A stretch of 64,000 nt of DNA, from NCBI RefSeq assembly GCF_014356525.2, contig NC_052505.1, positions 3,138,890-3,202,889 on the forward strand. Direction: 5' to 3'. Below, piece by piece: positions 9,709 to 19,389 of this stretch. The DNA is from Nilaparvata lugens. Taxonomy: Eukaryota > Arthropoda > Insecta > Hemiptera > Delphacidae. A program made the translations under genes and the position numbers. The stretch's first letter is position 1; the number at the start of each line of letters is the position of its first letter. The notes under the pieces were generated by a model. That model did no database searches, had not been told where the DNA came from, and saw nothing but the letters and a program-made list of their open reading frames with translations.

Positions 9709-10500
9709 CAAAAGTAAAGACTTCATCCCATTAGATTTTCATGTGAAAAATTCATAAATCCACTTTGGTTGGAATTCGTTAACAATCAAAGTCACCTTTA
9801 AATTCTTTATCAATTCATACAAAAAGTACATCATCAAAATGATAGGGAGAGAAAAAATGAGGTAACCTTGTGCTATTCCTCTCCCAAATTTAGATAAGGT
9901 TACACATAGTCCAAAATAGGTTAAGTCTTGTAGTTAGTTGTTTTAGTGAGTAGGTTTTTGATTTTGTATTCAAATTTTTCAAATAAGTGCAATATTTTTA
10001 AAGTTTTTAATTTATTGTGATACATTCTGTGATTCATTTAGAGTATAACATCAATCTTCAAAATGTTCAATTCATTATTCCTGGACCGAAAATCAGGTGA
10101 CGAAGCAGTGTGTGATTACATAACCTTAACTTTTGGACAACATTAGCATTTTATCAAAATTTTTGGAGAGAAATAGTGCAGGCTCAGCCTAGTTTTTCCT
10201 CCAATGTCATAATTGTATTATGATTATAGTGTTTTATACAATAAATGAATAAATAATAAAATTCACTTCACAAAATTTTCAGTCTTTAATTATTTTCACA
10301 ATGTAGATTTTTAAATTTAGATGTTTCAAAACCAAACATAGGAAAATATTTCACATTATTGTCACTAAAATAGTAAATATCCACATTTTAAATGCTTCTC
10401 TATCTTTATAAACTCTGTAATCTTCAGTGTGTAGGTGGGATATCAATGTCACTTCTGCCTTGAATGCTTTTCTCACATTATCAACTCTATAATCTTAAGA
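9709..10500. other. Intron with further short retroelement tails, otherwise unremarkable
   Basis: 9838-9886 (GGGAGAG..CTCTCCC) and 10150-10257 (GGAGAGA..TTTTTCCTCC, tail CAATAAATGAATAAATAA) resemble the 3' stem-loop tails described at 9600. The rest is AT-rich without recognised content. Confidence 0.5.
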
Positions 10501-10520
10501 TGAGATAAACAAAGAAGTTT

Positions 10521-10608
10521 AGGAAGTTTTATTGTTGGAACAGATTACTGTCTCATCTTAACGTGTTGAGTAAAAATGTGGAAGTGTTGACAACACTTGT
10601 TGATCAAC
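10521..10608 (+). pseudogene. Decayed duplicate of Lrrk exon 4 with its acceptor
   Basis: AGGAAGTTTTATTGTTGGAACAG and the following 45 bases match the end of the intron and the start of the true exon at 14077-14148. In the same splice phase it reads LLSHLNVLSKNVEV against LLSHHNVWSRSVEV in the true exon, then diverges and meets TAA at about 10609. No donor is visible, so it is unlikely to be used. The copy lies 3.6 kb upstream of the original. Confidence 0.7.
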
Positions 10609-10644
10609 ATTGCTAATCAACACAAGTTATAATGGCAGTGTTTG

Positions 10645-11411
10645 TTTATAGTTGGCCAAACGAAAATGGGTCCCTCAAGGTCAAAGCTTGCTCTTGACAC
10701 CACCACCCGTCTCTACCAACACTGTTGCCACTTTGTACTAAGAGTGGCTAGTAAGAGAGAAAGTGAATGTGTGTGTGAGAGAGGGTGTGATAGTAAAGTA
10801 TTGTTATTGTGGGGAGTATTGTTTGTCTTCTCTGTCCAAAGCCTGGATGAAGTGTGATGGGAATCAAATGAGAATTCATGCGAATTGAAAAATGAAGAGT
10901 GAAGTGGGCATTACAAGAATATTGACTAAAATAAATAAAATTACATCACTCCACTTCCAATTGATTATTATAAGTCTTCAAGTAACCTTTATGAAGTAAT
11001 AGCTCAGTTTATAAATAGTTGCATTTAAAAAGAAAAATTCAATCATCATTATAAAATTGGATTTCTTGATGTCATGACTCAAGAAAGAGTTTTACATTAT
11101 ACATAACAATATTCTTTCCTTCATTTCATGATGTTGAAGAATATAGCGGATGATGGGAGGAGGTAACGGGGGATGTTATTGTTCTAACTTCAAAGAATGA
11201 CACAATAGAACTTTTGAACCTGACGTGCTCAAAAGAATTTGTGACAGGTAGTGTCGGAAAAGAGGAAGAGGGATGGTATGAGAAGGAAAGAGTGATGTTC
11301 AGGGTGTAGAAATATAGTCAATGTATATAGACTGGTCGAGTGAGGGGTGGCCGCCAGTGGCAACATTGCAGTGGCCTTTAGAGACCCATTTTCGCTTGGT
11401 CAACTATAGTA
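10645..11411. mobile_element. TIR element (ATAGTTGGCCAAACGAAAATGG ends)
   Basis: ATAGTTGGCCAAACGAAAAT at 10647 is mirrored by ATTTTCGCTTGGTCAACTAT at 11390-11409; the TIR is about 30 bp. The interior has GA-rich stretches and no transposase. It lies beside broken family Y sequence (TATAATGGCAGTGTTTG at 10625). Confidence 0.75.
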
Positions 11412-11510
11412 ATGGTAACACCTTGAACATTGAGCGCTGACCACATTTGAACTGTACCCACACCAATACAAACCATTCCTCTTTCAGATCACAGGTTAAG
11501 GCAGCAGTCC

Positions 11511-11705
11511 AAATGGTATTGCTATCCTTGTCTATCATACAAGCTTGTCTATCTCTTTCTCGCTTTGCTCTGTTGCCAGATCGTCTTTCATCAATGTAGA
11601 ATCAATAATTAATTAACAAAATATTTCATCTCTCAATTATGAAAATTCATTATGAAATTATTGAAGAATATTATTTCTTGCTTAATAGAATATAAGCAAT
11701 CTGAT
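11511..11705 (+). repeat. MITE family Y internal fragment
   Basis: AATGGTATTGCTATCCTTGT to ATTATGAAATTATTGAAGAA matches the interior of the full copies at 2986 and 48842. The outer termini are missing. Confidence 0.75.
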
Positions 11706-11716
11706 GAATTCAAAAT

Positions 11717-12015
11717 TATTGTAGTACATACTTGAATAGACTTGAAACGTTGTCAAAAATCCACTTTAATTAAATAAAAATTAATATTTCACAGGAGCAT
11801 GCCTTGGAAAGATTGACAATCGTTCTACTTCCCATTACTGTACTGTAACTTACAGCTGATGATGTGTGAGCACACACCAAAGCATGCTCCTGTGAAATAT
11901 TAATTTTTATTTAATTAAAGTGGATTTTTGACAACGTTTCAAGTCTATTCAATTATGGAAAAGTTCCACAACATCAACGCAACATTCACGCTACAAACTT
12001 AATTGTAGTACATAC
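11717..12015. mobile_element. Penelope-like foldback with 14-bp direct repeats
   Basis: Two 71-bp arms (11733-11803 and 11883-11953) are perfect reverse complements. The right side adds CTGATGA, a TGTGTG/CACACA stem and CCAAAGC (11855-11882), like a hammerhead core that has lost one G. It also ends in a short frame MEKFHNINATFTLQT. The insert is flanked by ATTGTAGTACATAC at 11718-11731 and 12002-12015, a likely target-site duplication. Confidence 0.6.
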
Positions 12016-12148
12016 ATTTTTTGGACTCAAAATACAAGGTGAGGCATAATAATTAGCGACTTTAAAAAGCGCGCGAACCAAGCTGCGTTGGAGGGAGGTG
12101 GAGGGGATAGCATCAGTTACGTTTGGCGCGAAATAGCATTTAGTTACA

Positions 12149-13246
12149 ATGGTGCGCTGGACCCCACAGCATCGTGCGTACGCTGTCAAAGCCTTGCATC
12201 AAAACGGTAGTTCATACCAGTTAGCACGTCGTGCATTCCGCAACCATTTCAACATTAATCGGAATCAGCCGGTGCCATCTGCCTGTGCGATTAAAGATTG
12301 GGTTAAGAACTTTGAAGAGACTGCGTCAACGACAAGGAAGAAAACAGGAAGACCGAAAACTGTGCGCACACCTGAAAACGTTGAACGTGTAAGAGTCGCC
12401 ATTGACAGAAGCCCTCGTCGCTCAGCTCGCCGACACAGCGTTACACTTGGCATTTCAAACCGAACGGTAAGACGAATTTTACACCAAGATTTGCACTTCC
12501 ACCCGTACAAAATCCAAATGGTTCAGGCCCTAAAGGAAACGGATTTTGTAAGCAGAAGCCGGTTCAGCTTAGAATTTTTGGATTTGATTAATGAAGACGA
12601 GGACATTGTAAACCGTTTGTGGATGAGTGATGAAGCGCACTTCCATCTCTCAGGTTATGTTAACAAGCAAAACTTTCGATTTTGGAGTGATGTTAACCCT
12701 AGAGAACTGCATCAGCAGCCATTGCATTCAAAAAAAGTAACTGTGTGGTGCGCCATGTCTTCATTAGGGATCATAGGGCCATTCTTCTTTGAAGATGGCC
12801 AAGGCAATGCGGTGACAGTGACTTCGCAGAGATACGCAGAGATGTTGGACAACTTTTTTACTCCACAACTTGGACAGTACGAAGTGAACGATGAAATGTT
12901 TTTCCAGCAAAACGGAGCAACATCCCACACTGCTCGAGTGAGCATGCATATTGTCAATCAGTTGTTTCCAAATCGTGTGATCTCCCGAAATGGAGATATT
13001 GCATGGCCCTCTCGTTCACCTGACCTCACAGCATGTGATTTTTTCTTGTGGGGTTATCTGAAAAGTAAGGTTTACCAAGGTAATCCTCCTAGAACAATTG
13101 AAGCCCTGAAAGAGCGGATCCGGCAGGAAGTTGGTCAAATCCCACTGGCAATGCTACGAAATGTGATGAGTCACTTCAAGGTCCGGCTGGAGGAATGTGT
13201 ACGTTTAAACGGACGCAATCTTACTGGAGTTATTTTCAAGACATAA
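12149..13246 (+). CDS. Mariner-family transposase, DD41D (rosa) type
   Basis: The intact 365-residue frame begins MVRWTPQHRAYAVKALHQNG, a helix-turn-helix start common to insect mariner-like transposases; the next HTH lies around residues 75-115 (TLGISNRTVRRIL). The DDE/D domain has first Asp in LWMSDEAHFHL, then FFQQNGATSHTA, then SPDLTACDFFLWGYLK. The spacing from the second to the third catalytic position is 41 residues, the rosa pattern. The second position is Asn instead of Asp (codon AAC), which would be expected to disable cleavage even though the frame has no stop. The enzyme would excise and reinsert the surrounding element. The start is the first ATG, 116 bases inside the left TIR. 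Confidence 0.9.
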   Translation: MVRWTPQHRAYAVKALHQNGSSYQLARRAFRNHFNINRNQPVPSACAIKDWVKNFEETASTTRKKTGRPKTVRTPENVERVRVAIDRSPRRSARRHSVTLGISNRTVRRILHQDLHFHPYKIQMVQALKETDFVSRSRFSLEFLDLINEDEDIVNRLWMSDEAHFHLSGYVNKQNFRFWSDVNPRELHQQPLHSKKVTVWCAMSSLGIIGPFFFEDGQGNAVTVTSQRYAEMLDNFFTPQLGQYEVNDEMFFQQNGATSHTARVSMHIVNQLFPNRVISRNGDIAWPSRSPDLTACDFFLWGYLKSKVYQGNPPRTIEALKERIRQEVGQIPLAMLRNVMSHFKVRLEECVRLNGRNLTGVIFKT

Positions 13247-13292
13247 CTGACATTTTACTGTTGCAGAAAATGCTTTTTCATGTTTTTTAATA

Positions 13293-13500
13293 TTGTGGAA
13301 TAAAAATAATTTTTTAACAAAGGGGTTTTATTTAACAGTATTTTTAAAATCGCTTGTTAATATTGTGGAATAAAAATAATTTTTTAACAAAGGGTTTTTA
13401 TTTAACAGTATTTTTAAAATCGCTTGTTAATATTGTGGAATAAAAATAATTTTTTAACAAAGGGTTTTTATTTAACAGTATTTTTAAAATCGCTTGTTAT
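13293..13500 (+). repeat. Three tandem units near the right end of the rosa element
   Basis: The unit runs from TGTTAATATTGTGGAATAAA to AGTATTTTTAAAATCGCT; each contains a possible AATAAA polyadenylation signal. Units differ mainly in the length of one G/T run. Confidence 0.85.
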
Positions 13501-13529
13501 TATGCCTCACCTTGTAAATGCATAAAAAG

Positions 13530-13925
13530 AGAAAAAAAGAGAAAAAAATCCATGTGAAAAAGAGTGGTGTGATCCAGAATTCAGATGTTCATGAGTATAA
13601 TACGCGAAACAGAGCAGATTATCATATAATGGGTCACAATAGTAGGGTTATTTGAACAAAAACCAGATTATATTGGTAGGAAATTTTATAACAAGCTACC
13701 TCAAATCTTGAAAAGTAATGATGATTTGAAGATTTTCAAAAAACAAATGAAAAAATATTTAGTTGATAAAGCTTTTTATAGTGTACAAGAATTCCTTTCA
13801 AACCTAAACTAGGTTGAACTACTTAGTGTTAGAATTATTATGTAATAACATGACTTGTCTTATACTCCATGACTGGAGTCTTTAGGACGTAATCTAAAAA
13901 AAAAAAAAAAAAATAAATAAATAAA
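13530..13925 (+). pseudogene. LINE 3' end: reverse transcriptase C-terminus and poly(A)
   Basis: It reads KSGVIQNSDVHEYNTR.., then PDYIGRKFYNKLPQILKS.., then KKYLVDKAFYSVQEFLSNLN and a stop, a Jockey/CR1-type RT C-terminus. The 3' UTR includes ATACTCCATGACTGGAGTC and ends in an A-run followed by AAATA units. A second copy is at 37283-37762. Confidence 0.75.
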
Positions 13926-13938
13926 TGATTAATTATTT

Positions 13939-14076
13939 TGAAGGAGAAATGAACAGTTTATTTTACATCAATAAACCTGTATCAGCTACCATCTATAGAA
14001 GCCATTGACAAGACAGAGGATCGGCAACGTTGTTCACCTATCTTTCTCCACTGCCATTATAACGTGGACCTCACTA
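13939..14076 (+). repeat. MITE family Y, right half
   Basis: Matches 3390-3520, ending CATTATAACGTGGACCTCACT at 14075. The terminus lies 25 bases upstream of the exon 4 start. Confidence 0.8.
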
Positions 14077-14100
14077 GGAAGTTTTTTCTTGTTGAAACAG

Positions 14101-14295
14101 GTTACTGTCTCACCACAACGTGTGGAGTAGAAGCGTGGAGGTGACAGAGCAGATCCTTCACCCTGAGCACGACGCCAGCGAGGACTGTTCACAGTTGTCC
14201 TCCCTCAACTTGGCTCACAACCAGTTCACATCCGTTCCGGTTGTACTGTCCTGTCTGGCTGTCAACCTAACCAGGCTCAATCTTTCTTACAACAG
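14101..14295 (+). CDS. Lrrk: Lrrk exon 4 of window: leucine-rich repeats
   Basis: The acceptor is GTTGAAACAG and the donor AACAG|GTCAGT. The first G completes a Gln codon (CA+G) and two bases (AG) carry over. It encodes LLSHHNVWSRSVEVTEQILH, an acidic stretch, then LSSLNLAHNQFTSVPVVLSC and LTRLNLSYN, two good LRR strands. The exon begins 25 bases after a MITE terminus and its donor is followed within 15 bases by a TA microsatellite, so both splice borders sit in repetitive surroundings. A decayed partial duplicate of its first part lies at 10521. Confidence 0.9.
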
Positions 14296-14307
14296 GTCAG
14301 TTGCACA

Positions 14308-14308
<1 letters not shown>

Positions 14309-14357
<49 letters not shown>
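14309..14357 (+). repeat. (TA)n microsatellite
   Basis: An uninterrupted run of about 24 TA units in the intron just after the exon 4 donor. Confidence 0.98.
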
Positions 14358-14361
<4 letters not shown>

Positions 14362-14461
14362 ATCAATTGATATCAAGGCTCGTACAGACCAAAGGTGGGT
14401 TTTGGTTTGTACATAAACTGCCGACGTCGACCACGACAGACTTATACGTACGGGTGATATC

Positions 14462-15886
14462 AGGACCTCCTAAATACCGGACCTGCGCTTGTGTGAAAAT
14501 CTAGGTAAAATGGCGCCGATAGTTGGTGGGGTCTCAACTCAGCTGACACTGATTTGTTGTCATCAGTTTTTAGTATTTAGTTGTAGTTAAGTGAAGTTTG
14601 TTTACAAATGTCACAGGCTTTGTAATATTTACGAGTTTTATAATTGATCAATTATTATTCTATAATTGATTATCTAATATGCAATAGACATTCAAATTAG
14701 ATTTTTTTAGTATTCAAAGTGTTTAATGAATTCAAATTGTGAATAGTAAAGTTTTAAAAATTTAAAATGTATAGTGAGTGTTGAGTGTTAGAAGTGTATT
14801 CAGTGTTCAAAGTGTTTCAATCAACAATAATTTTATTATATTCAACCCTAGATTAATTTTTGTTTATCATCCGTAACTCAACATTTAGCTTTATAACAAC
14901 ATGCTACAATGAGTATGAACAGTTTTAATTAAACATGCCTAGAAATTGTTGTGTCCCTGGGTGTAAATCGAACTATATCATAGAAAACAATATATACTTT
15001 TCCCAAAGATAAAGAGCTGAGGAAAAAATGGAAAAGGTGTAGAAAGATTTTAAGTCACCAACAATTCGGCTGTGTGTATCAATTATTTCAGAGCATCAGA
15101 CATTATTACAGAAGACAAGTTTTTGTGTGAAGATGGTTCTTATGTAACTGTTCCAAGAAAAAAAGTAAAACTATGTGATGGTGCCTCCCCTACAATTTTT
15201 CCAAACCAACCTTCTTACAACACAATTAAATCGTGTGTAAAGGTATTGGGCAGAATATTTCTAAACAATAACTGCAACATGAAGAATAATAATCAGTTGC
15301 CCAAGCAAACAAAGTTGCAAAAATTGGGAACATTGAATTCTTAGGCTAGAATAAAATAACGATAATTATAAGCTATGTGCATGTGAATTGCACTTGAATG
15401 CTATGTGCATGAGAATAAATAAAATCCAGTTACCCTATCAAATAATTACTTCTTTAATAAACCTTAAATCATTCAAACTAAACCATATTTAAATACTTGA
15501 AAATTATTTTGAACAGTAATAAGCAAAGACCTTAAAGATGCATAGACTAACATGCAGCGCTAGTGTCGTACTTGGAATTGAAATCCGCCATTGAGGGGGC
15601 AACCCATAAGATTATTACTTACCAATGCCACCAATGCCTTTGTTATCTATAGTATTACAAATAAATAATATATAATATATCGTGCTAAAATACCCCAATG
15701 GCGGCCTTCAATTTCAAGTAAGAGCTATCATTGGGAAGGCATAGGCATTGTGGGTCTATATCTCTTTAAGGTATTTGGTAATAAGTTATTAGAGGGAGCT
15801 GGAACCTAGCTGATGGCAGTAAGTTAGTTCACCAACTTTGGCGGCCATTTTGTTTGTATGCTCAGATCCGGTACTTAGGAGGTCCT
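14462..15886 (+). mobile_element. P-element-like transposon with THAP remnant
   Basis: The termini AGGACCTCCTAAATACCGGA and TCCGGTACTTAGGAGGTCCT (15867-15886) are inverted. They are flanked by GGTGATATC (14453) and GGTAATATC (15887), a target duplication of 8-9 bp. A THAP zinc-finger remnant lies inside (14935-15344). P elements have 8-bp duplications and THAP-type DNA-binding domains, so P-like is favoured over hAT. No catalytic domain was found. Confidence 0.75.
14935..15344 (+). pseudogene. THAP-domain remnant of a P-like transposase
   Basis: The frame starts MPRNCCVPGCKSN, the N-terminal Cys pair of a C2CH THAP finger, but hits TAA after about 25 codons. A +1 frame continues with FPKDKELRKKWKRCRK, the conserved Phe-Pro and Trp part. 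The original type of frame then resumes as CVNYFRASDI.. and GASPTIFPNQPS, the CxxHF and AVPTIF motifs of the family. So the domain is complete in outline but has at least two frameshifts, and the metal-binding His is Tyr (CVNYF). It would have bound the terminal repeats of its own element. The frame stops at 15344 without any RNaseH-like part. Confidence 0.75.
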
Positions 15887-15895
15887 GGTAATATC

Positions 15896-16319
15896 CATAC
15901 TGTCCAAATTTCAAACTTGCAAAAATATCTGATCGAAAAACTTTTGATGTGATAATTATTACCAAAACATATCAAATAATATCAACATATTGCCATCTAA
16001 AAGTAAAACCCCAACCTCCCCCTTTAAAATACAAACCACTCTCGGTCTCACTCAGCACCATATCGCGCATGCGTTAGTAACGGTTTTTTCCTGTTCCATT
16101 CAGCCAGTTCTTTAAATGTAACGTTCTTTGTGATGATGGTTACCGAGCACTGTAACTGGAGCCAATCTTCATTGTATTTTGATGATGATATTATTATCCA
16201 ATGATGATTTATCATTAAACTCAATATAATAATCAATATATTATTATTTTATTCAATAAAAGAAAGAGTACTTTTGAATAATAAAATATAAAGGTTGTTA
16301 TGTCACTGATGTTAAAAAA
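15896..16319. other. Intron stretch without recognised content
   Basis: AT-rich; 16200-16260 has ATTATTATAT-type runs. No exon or element ends seen. Confidence 0.5.
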
Positions 16320-16788
16320 CACTATAAATAAGTCAGCATATTGTCATCTCAAAGCAAAATACTAACCCCCTAACGTCCCCTTTTACATTTAGAACATAAC
16401 TCTTGGTAAAAACCTCTAATCTCTACCAGCATATTGCAATTTCAAAGCAAAATCCTAACCCCCTAACCTATCTTTTCACCTTTGAAATATGAAAAAGCAT
16501 AATTCTACCTGGACCGTAGCCCTTTCTAGCATATTGCAATTTCTAAGCGAAAACCAAACCTACCCTTATGAAACGTTATTAAATATAACCTAAAAAAACC
16601 TAACCCCTAACCCTTTCACATTTAATATTTTAGATTTCAAAGCAAAATCCTAAACCCCTAAACTATCCTTTAATCTCTGAAACATCAAAAATATAACTCT
16701 TCCTGGACCCTAGCCCCGTCTAGCATATTGCAATTTCAAAGCAAAAACCTAACCTATCCTTATGAAACATTATTAAATATAACCTAAA
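16320..16788 (+). repeat. Degenerate tandem array (CATATTGCAATTTCAAAGC units), left part
   Basis: CATATTG.AATTTCAAAGCAAAA..CTAACC recurs at about 16336, 16430, 16539, 16631 and 16728, with CTAACCCC and CCTGGACC..TAGCCC stretches between. Units are 90-110 bp and diverged. The array continues at 17461-17520 after an inserted Helitron. Confidence 0.65.
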
Positions 16789-17460
16789 CTAGCCGTCAGG
16801 CTCGCTTCGCTCGCCATATCTGTCTAGCCAGGGGGCTCCGCCCCCTGGACCCCCGACTGGATCGTCCGAGAGTGAGATAAGTAGGCTCGCTTCGCTCGCC
16901 TGCATTTTTCATTTGAACATTTTCATCATATGTTAGGACGATCCAGTCGGGGGTCCAGACTAAACAGATATGGCGAGCGAAGCGAGCCTGACGGCTAGTT
17001 ATATAATATTCTCAGGAATAGCTCCTATTGAAGTAGCTGTGCCCAATCAATTTTTCCGCGATAAATGCATTTCAATCTTCAACTTGGTGCCAACCTAAAA
17101 AAGTCAACTCAACTTAATGCCAACCTGACAAAATTATTAATTTAGTCAACAACTGTTTCGAAGAGGTATTCTCTCTAAATTATAGTTCTTTATTAACATA
17201 TGCTATGGCCTTTTTTCAATTATATAATTAAGAGAATAAGAAGAATATACATGCTAAAAGACGAACTTTAAACCCTTAAAAACCACCCTTAGAGTTAAAA
17301 TATTGCCAAAATATTTCTTAGTGCGCCTCTAAAGGGCCAACTGAACATACCTACCAAATTTGAACGTTTTTGGTCCGGTAGATTTTTAGTTCTGCGAGTG
17401 AGTGAGTCAGTCAGTCAGTCAGTCAGTGAGTGAGTGCCATTTCGCTTTTATATATATAGA
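16789..17460 (-). mobile_element. Helitron, non-autonomous, copy 1
   Basis: On the minus strand it starts TCTATATATATAAAAGCGAA, followed by CACTCACTCACTGACTGACT repeats, and ends ..GCGAGCCTGACGGCTAG. It is flanked by A and T as Helitrons require. The last 210 bases (16789-16999) form a large palindrome with the terminus at both ends. No Rep/helicase is encoded. The surrounding tandem array shows the empty site at 16590-16615. Confidence 0.88.
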
Positions 17461-17900
17461 TAAAACTAAACCCCTCACCCTTTCACATTTAATACTTTAG
17501 ATTTATTTGTCATCTTCAGAACAAAACATAAACATGTGGTTCATTCTCTAGAACTAAACATATCCATTTTATGATGTGCAAGTTGAATCTTGTCAGCACG
17601 CAATCAGCTGATAATAGATACTCAAAGAATACTTTTGAATAAGTATGTGATAACTGTGACCGTTGCTGGCCGTTACTCTGTATCTGAGACAAAGAGAAGC
17701 TGCTTTTAAAATAACAAACCACTCTCTGTCTCGGTCGGTTTAAAATATAATTGAACAGAACCTTCTAGGTTATTCCGACAATTTGAAATCCAGCTGATCT
17801 AAGATCTTTTTCTGATGTAGTCAAGGACAGTATTTACGCACTTAAACAAAACCCCGCCTTAAATCTGTATTCGCACTCAACAGTGAGAGTGAACTGTGAA
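17461..17900. other. Array remainder and unremarkable intron
   Basis: 17461-17515 (ACTAAACCCCTCACCCTTTC.. to TTAGATTT) is the continuation of the 16320 array. The rest to 17900 shows nothing I can identify. Confidence 0.55.
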
Positions 17901-17904
17901 AATA

Positions 17905-18315
17905 TAATAACTAGTAGTTCTGTGAACAGTAGACCTATTCTCATCCACAAGTACCTGATTGAAACTATAGACCTTATGGAAATACAGCAATAGACTGGCT
18001 TCTCCACACATCTGTGTAATCACTTGTCAGCTGATTTATGATGAATAATTCTATAGTCTGATTTTTACTCTAATATTGGCGTATGGAGGAGGCTCCTTTT
18101 TCCTTTTATATTATCCTTTAAATGCAAAATTACCAAAAACTTTGTATATACGTCAACGCGCAATTAAAAAAGGAACATATGTCAAATTTCATGAAAATCT
18201 ATTACCGCGTTTCGCCGTAAATGCGCGACATTTAAACATTTAAACATTCAATCATTTAAACATTAAGAGGAATGCCAAACCGTCGACTTGAATCTTAGAC
18301 CTTACTTCGCTCGGT
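17905..18315 (+). repeat. Dispersed repeat family E (AGTAGTTCTGTGAACAGTAGACC start)
   Basis: Begins AGTTCTGTGAACAGTAGACC and ends near GACCTTACTTCGCTCGGTCAATAA. A second copy runs from 42953 to 43715; its start alone recurs at 43930 and its end style at 44890. Class unknown. Confidence 0.6.
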
Positions 18316-18738
18316 CAATAATGGTATTATTCATACTCAGTTGGCAGGACTGAGTAGAAAAACTTTAACTACAACTCATGGGAATTATATATTCACTAGG
18401 GATGGGTATCGATACATCGATGTTTAAAAACAATCAATGTCTACTGTTCGATGTTTTTCACTTATCGATGGTTTTACCTAGATAATTTTTCACTGTTCAC
18501 TCTCACTGTTGTGGGCGTATCCAGCTTACAAAATGTATAAGCAAATTTATAAGCAGTACAGTATAAGAAAAAAAGTAATTAAAGTATATAAAGTACTACA
18601 GTAGTACTATTTTGATAGAATCGACAGAAATATGGCAGCAGTGTACTCCCTAATCAAATCAAATCCTTCTCATAACGATTGAATAAAGTTTTATTGCCAA
18701 ATCAATAGAAATTAGAGGAATTATGATAAGAAATATCA
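18316..18738. other. Intron stretch with TATCGATA palindromes
   Basis: 18403-18480 contains TATCGATACATCGATG and further CGAT motifs; the rest is AT-rich without recognised elements. Confidence 0.5.
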
Positions 18739-19389
18739 TCTATATAATAAGAGAGAGTAGGGTTGTGTTTGTTCGTTTGTTCGCATCAAAACATGTCAAC
18801 TTGTGGATTGCATACCGGAAAAACGGGAATGATTTAGACCTCCAAATTTTGCACATAGATTCTAAAAATATCAATCTCGTGCACCTGGAAGCCCAAATTT
18901 CAATTTTCCTTCTAGATTTTTCAGAATTAATGTTTAAATTTCATTAATAGTACATTCGATTACATTAAAAAATCACCAAATCATATGGTCGAAATTAAAA
19001 AGGAACATCTGTTTCTATATTGCTTTCTACCTGAAAAACATAGTTTTGAAACTTCGTTTTCCTGATGCAATGTTTAGGCCTACACGTGGCATGAATTATT
19101 AATTTTTCAGCTAGAACAATTTTTGAGACAAATGCTAAATAAACGACTACAGTTTCACCAATGCTGTATCGGCAATATGAAAACGCATGCAGTTAATATG
19201 TCTTTCAATGAAGGTGTTGTTTACATAAAGAAATTATATTCTTCCATTTTTATTTAATTAAAATTTCAAAATTATTCGAGCCCTGATAGAATGACTGACT
19301 CACTGTACATAGGCCTGTTTTGAATTCTTCTAGATTTCATTACATCAAGTTTTAAGAAGGACCCTTGCGAAGCACGGGTTACCTGCTAG
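18739..19389 (+). mobile_element. Helitron, non-autonomous, second family
   Basis: The 5' end is TCTATATAATAAGAGAGAGT after an A; the 3' end is TTGCGAAGCACGGGTTACCT then GCTAG before a T. The hairpin just upstream of CTAG (CCCTTGCG..CACGGG) and A/T flanks are the standard Helitron signature. 651 bp, no protein. Confidence 0.88.

Larger units (their letters stand above)
12033..13516 (+). mobile_element. Complete rosa-type (DD41D) Tc1/mariner transposon
   Basis: The element runs from TACAAGGTGAGGCATAATAA to TTATTATGCCTCACCTTGTA, with TA at both borders as expected for Tc1/mariner target duplication. It carries one intact reading frame and, before the right end, three tandem units of about 66 bp (13293-13500). 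Confidence 0.9.

Noticed and set aside
10642..10857. 71-codon frame with a reasonable start
   Set aside because: It begins in the TIR of the 10645-11411 element and shows no domain.
11480..11512. Candidate exon after the acceptor-like CTCTTTCAG
   Set aside because: It runs straight into a MITE fragment, has no donor, and exons 3 and 4 already join in perfect phase without it.
16320..16790. Telomere-like CCTAACC motifs
   Set aside because: The motifs are irregular and part of a 90-110 bp degenerate tandem unit; insect telomeres have a strict CCTAA repeat.
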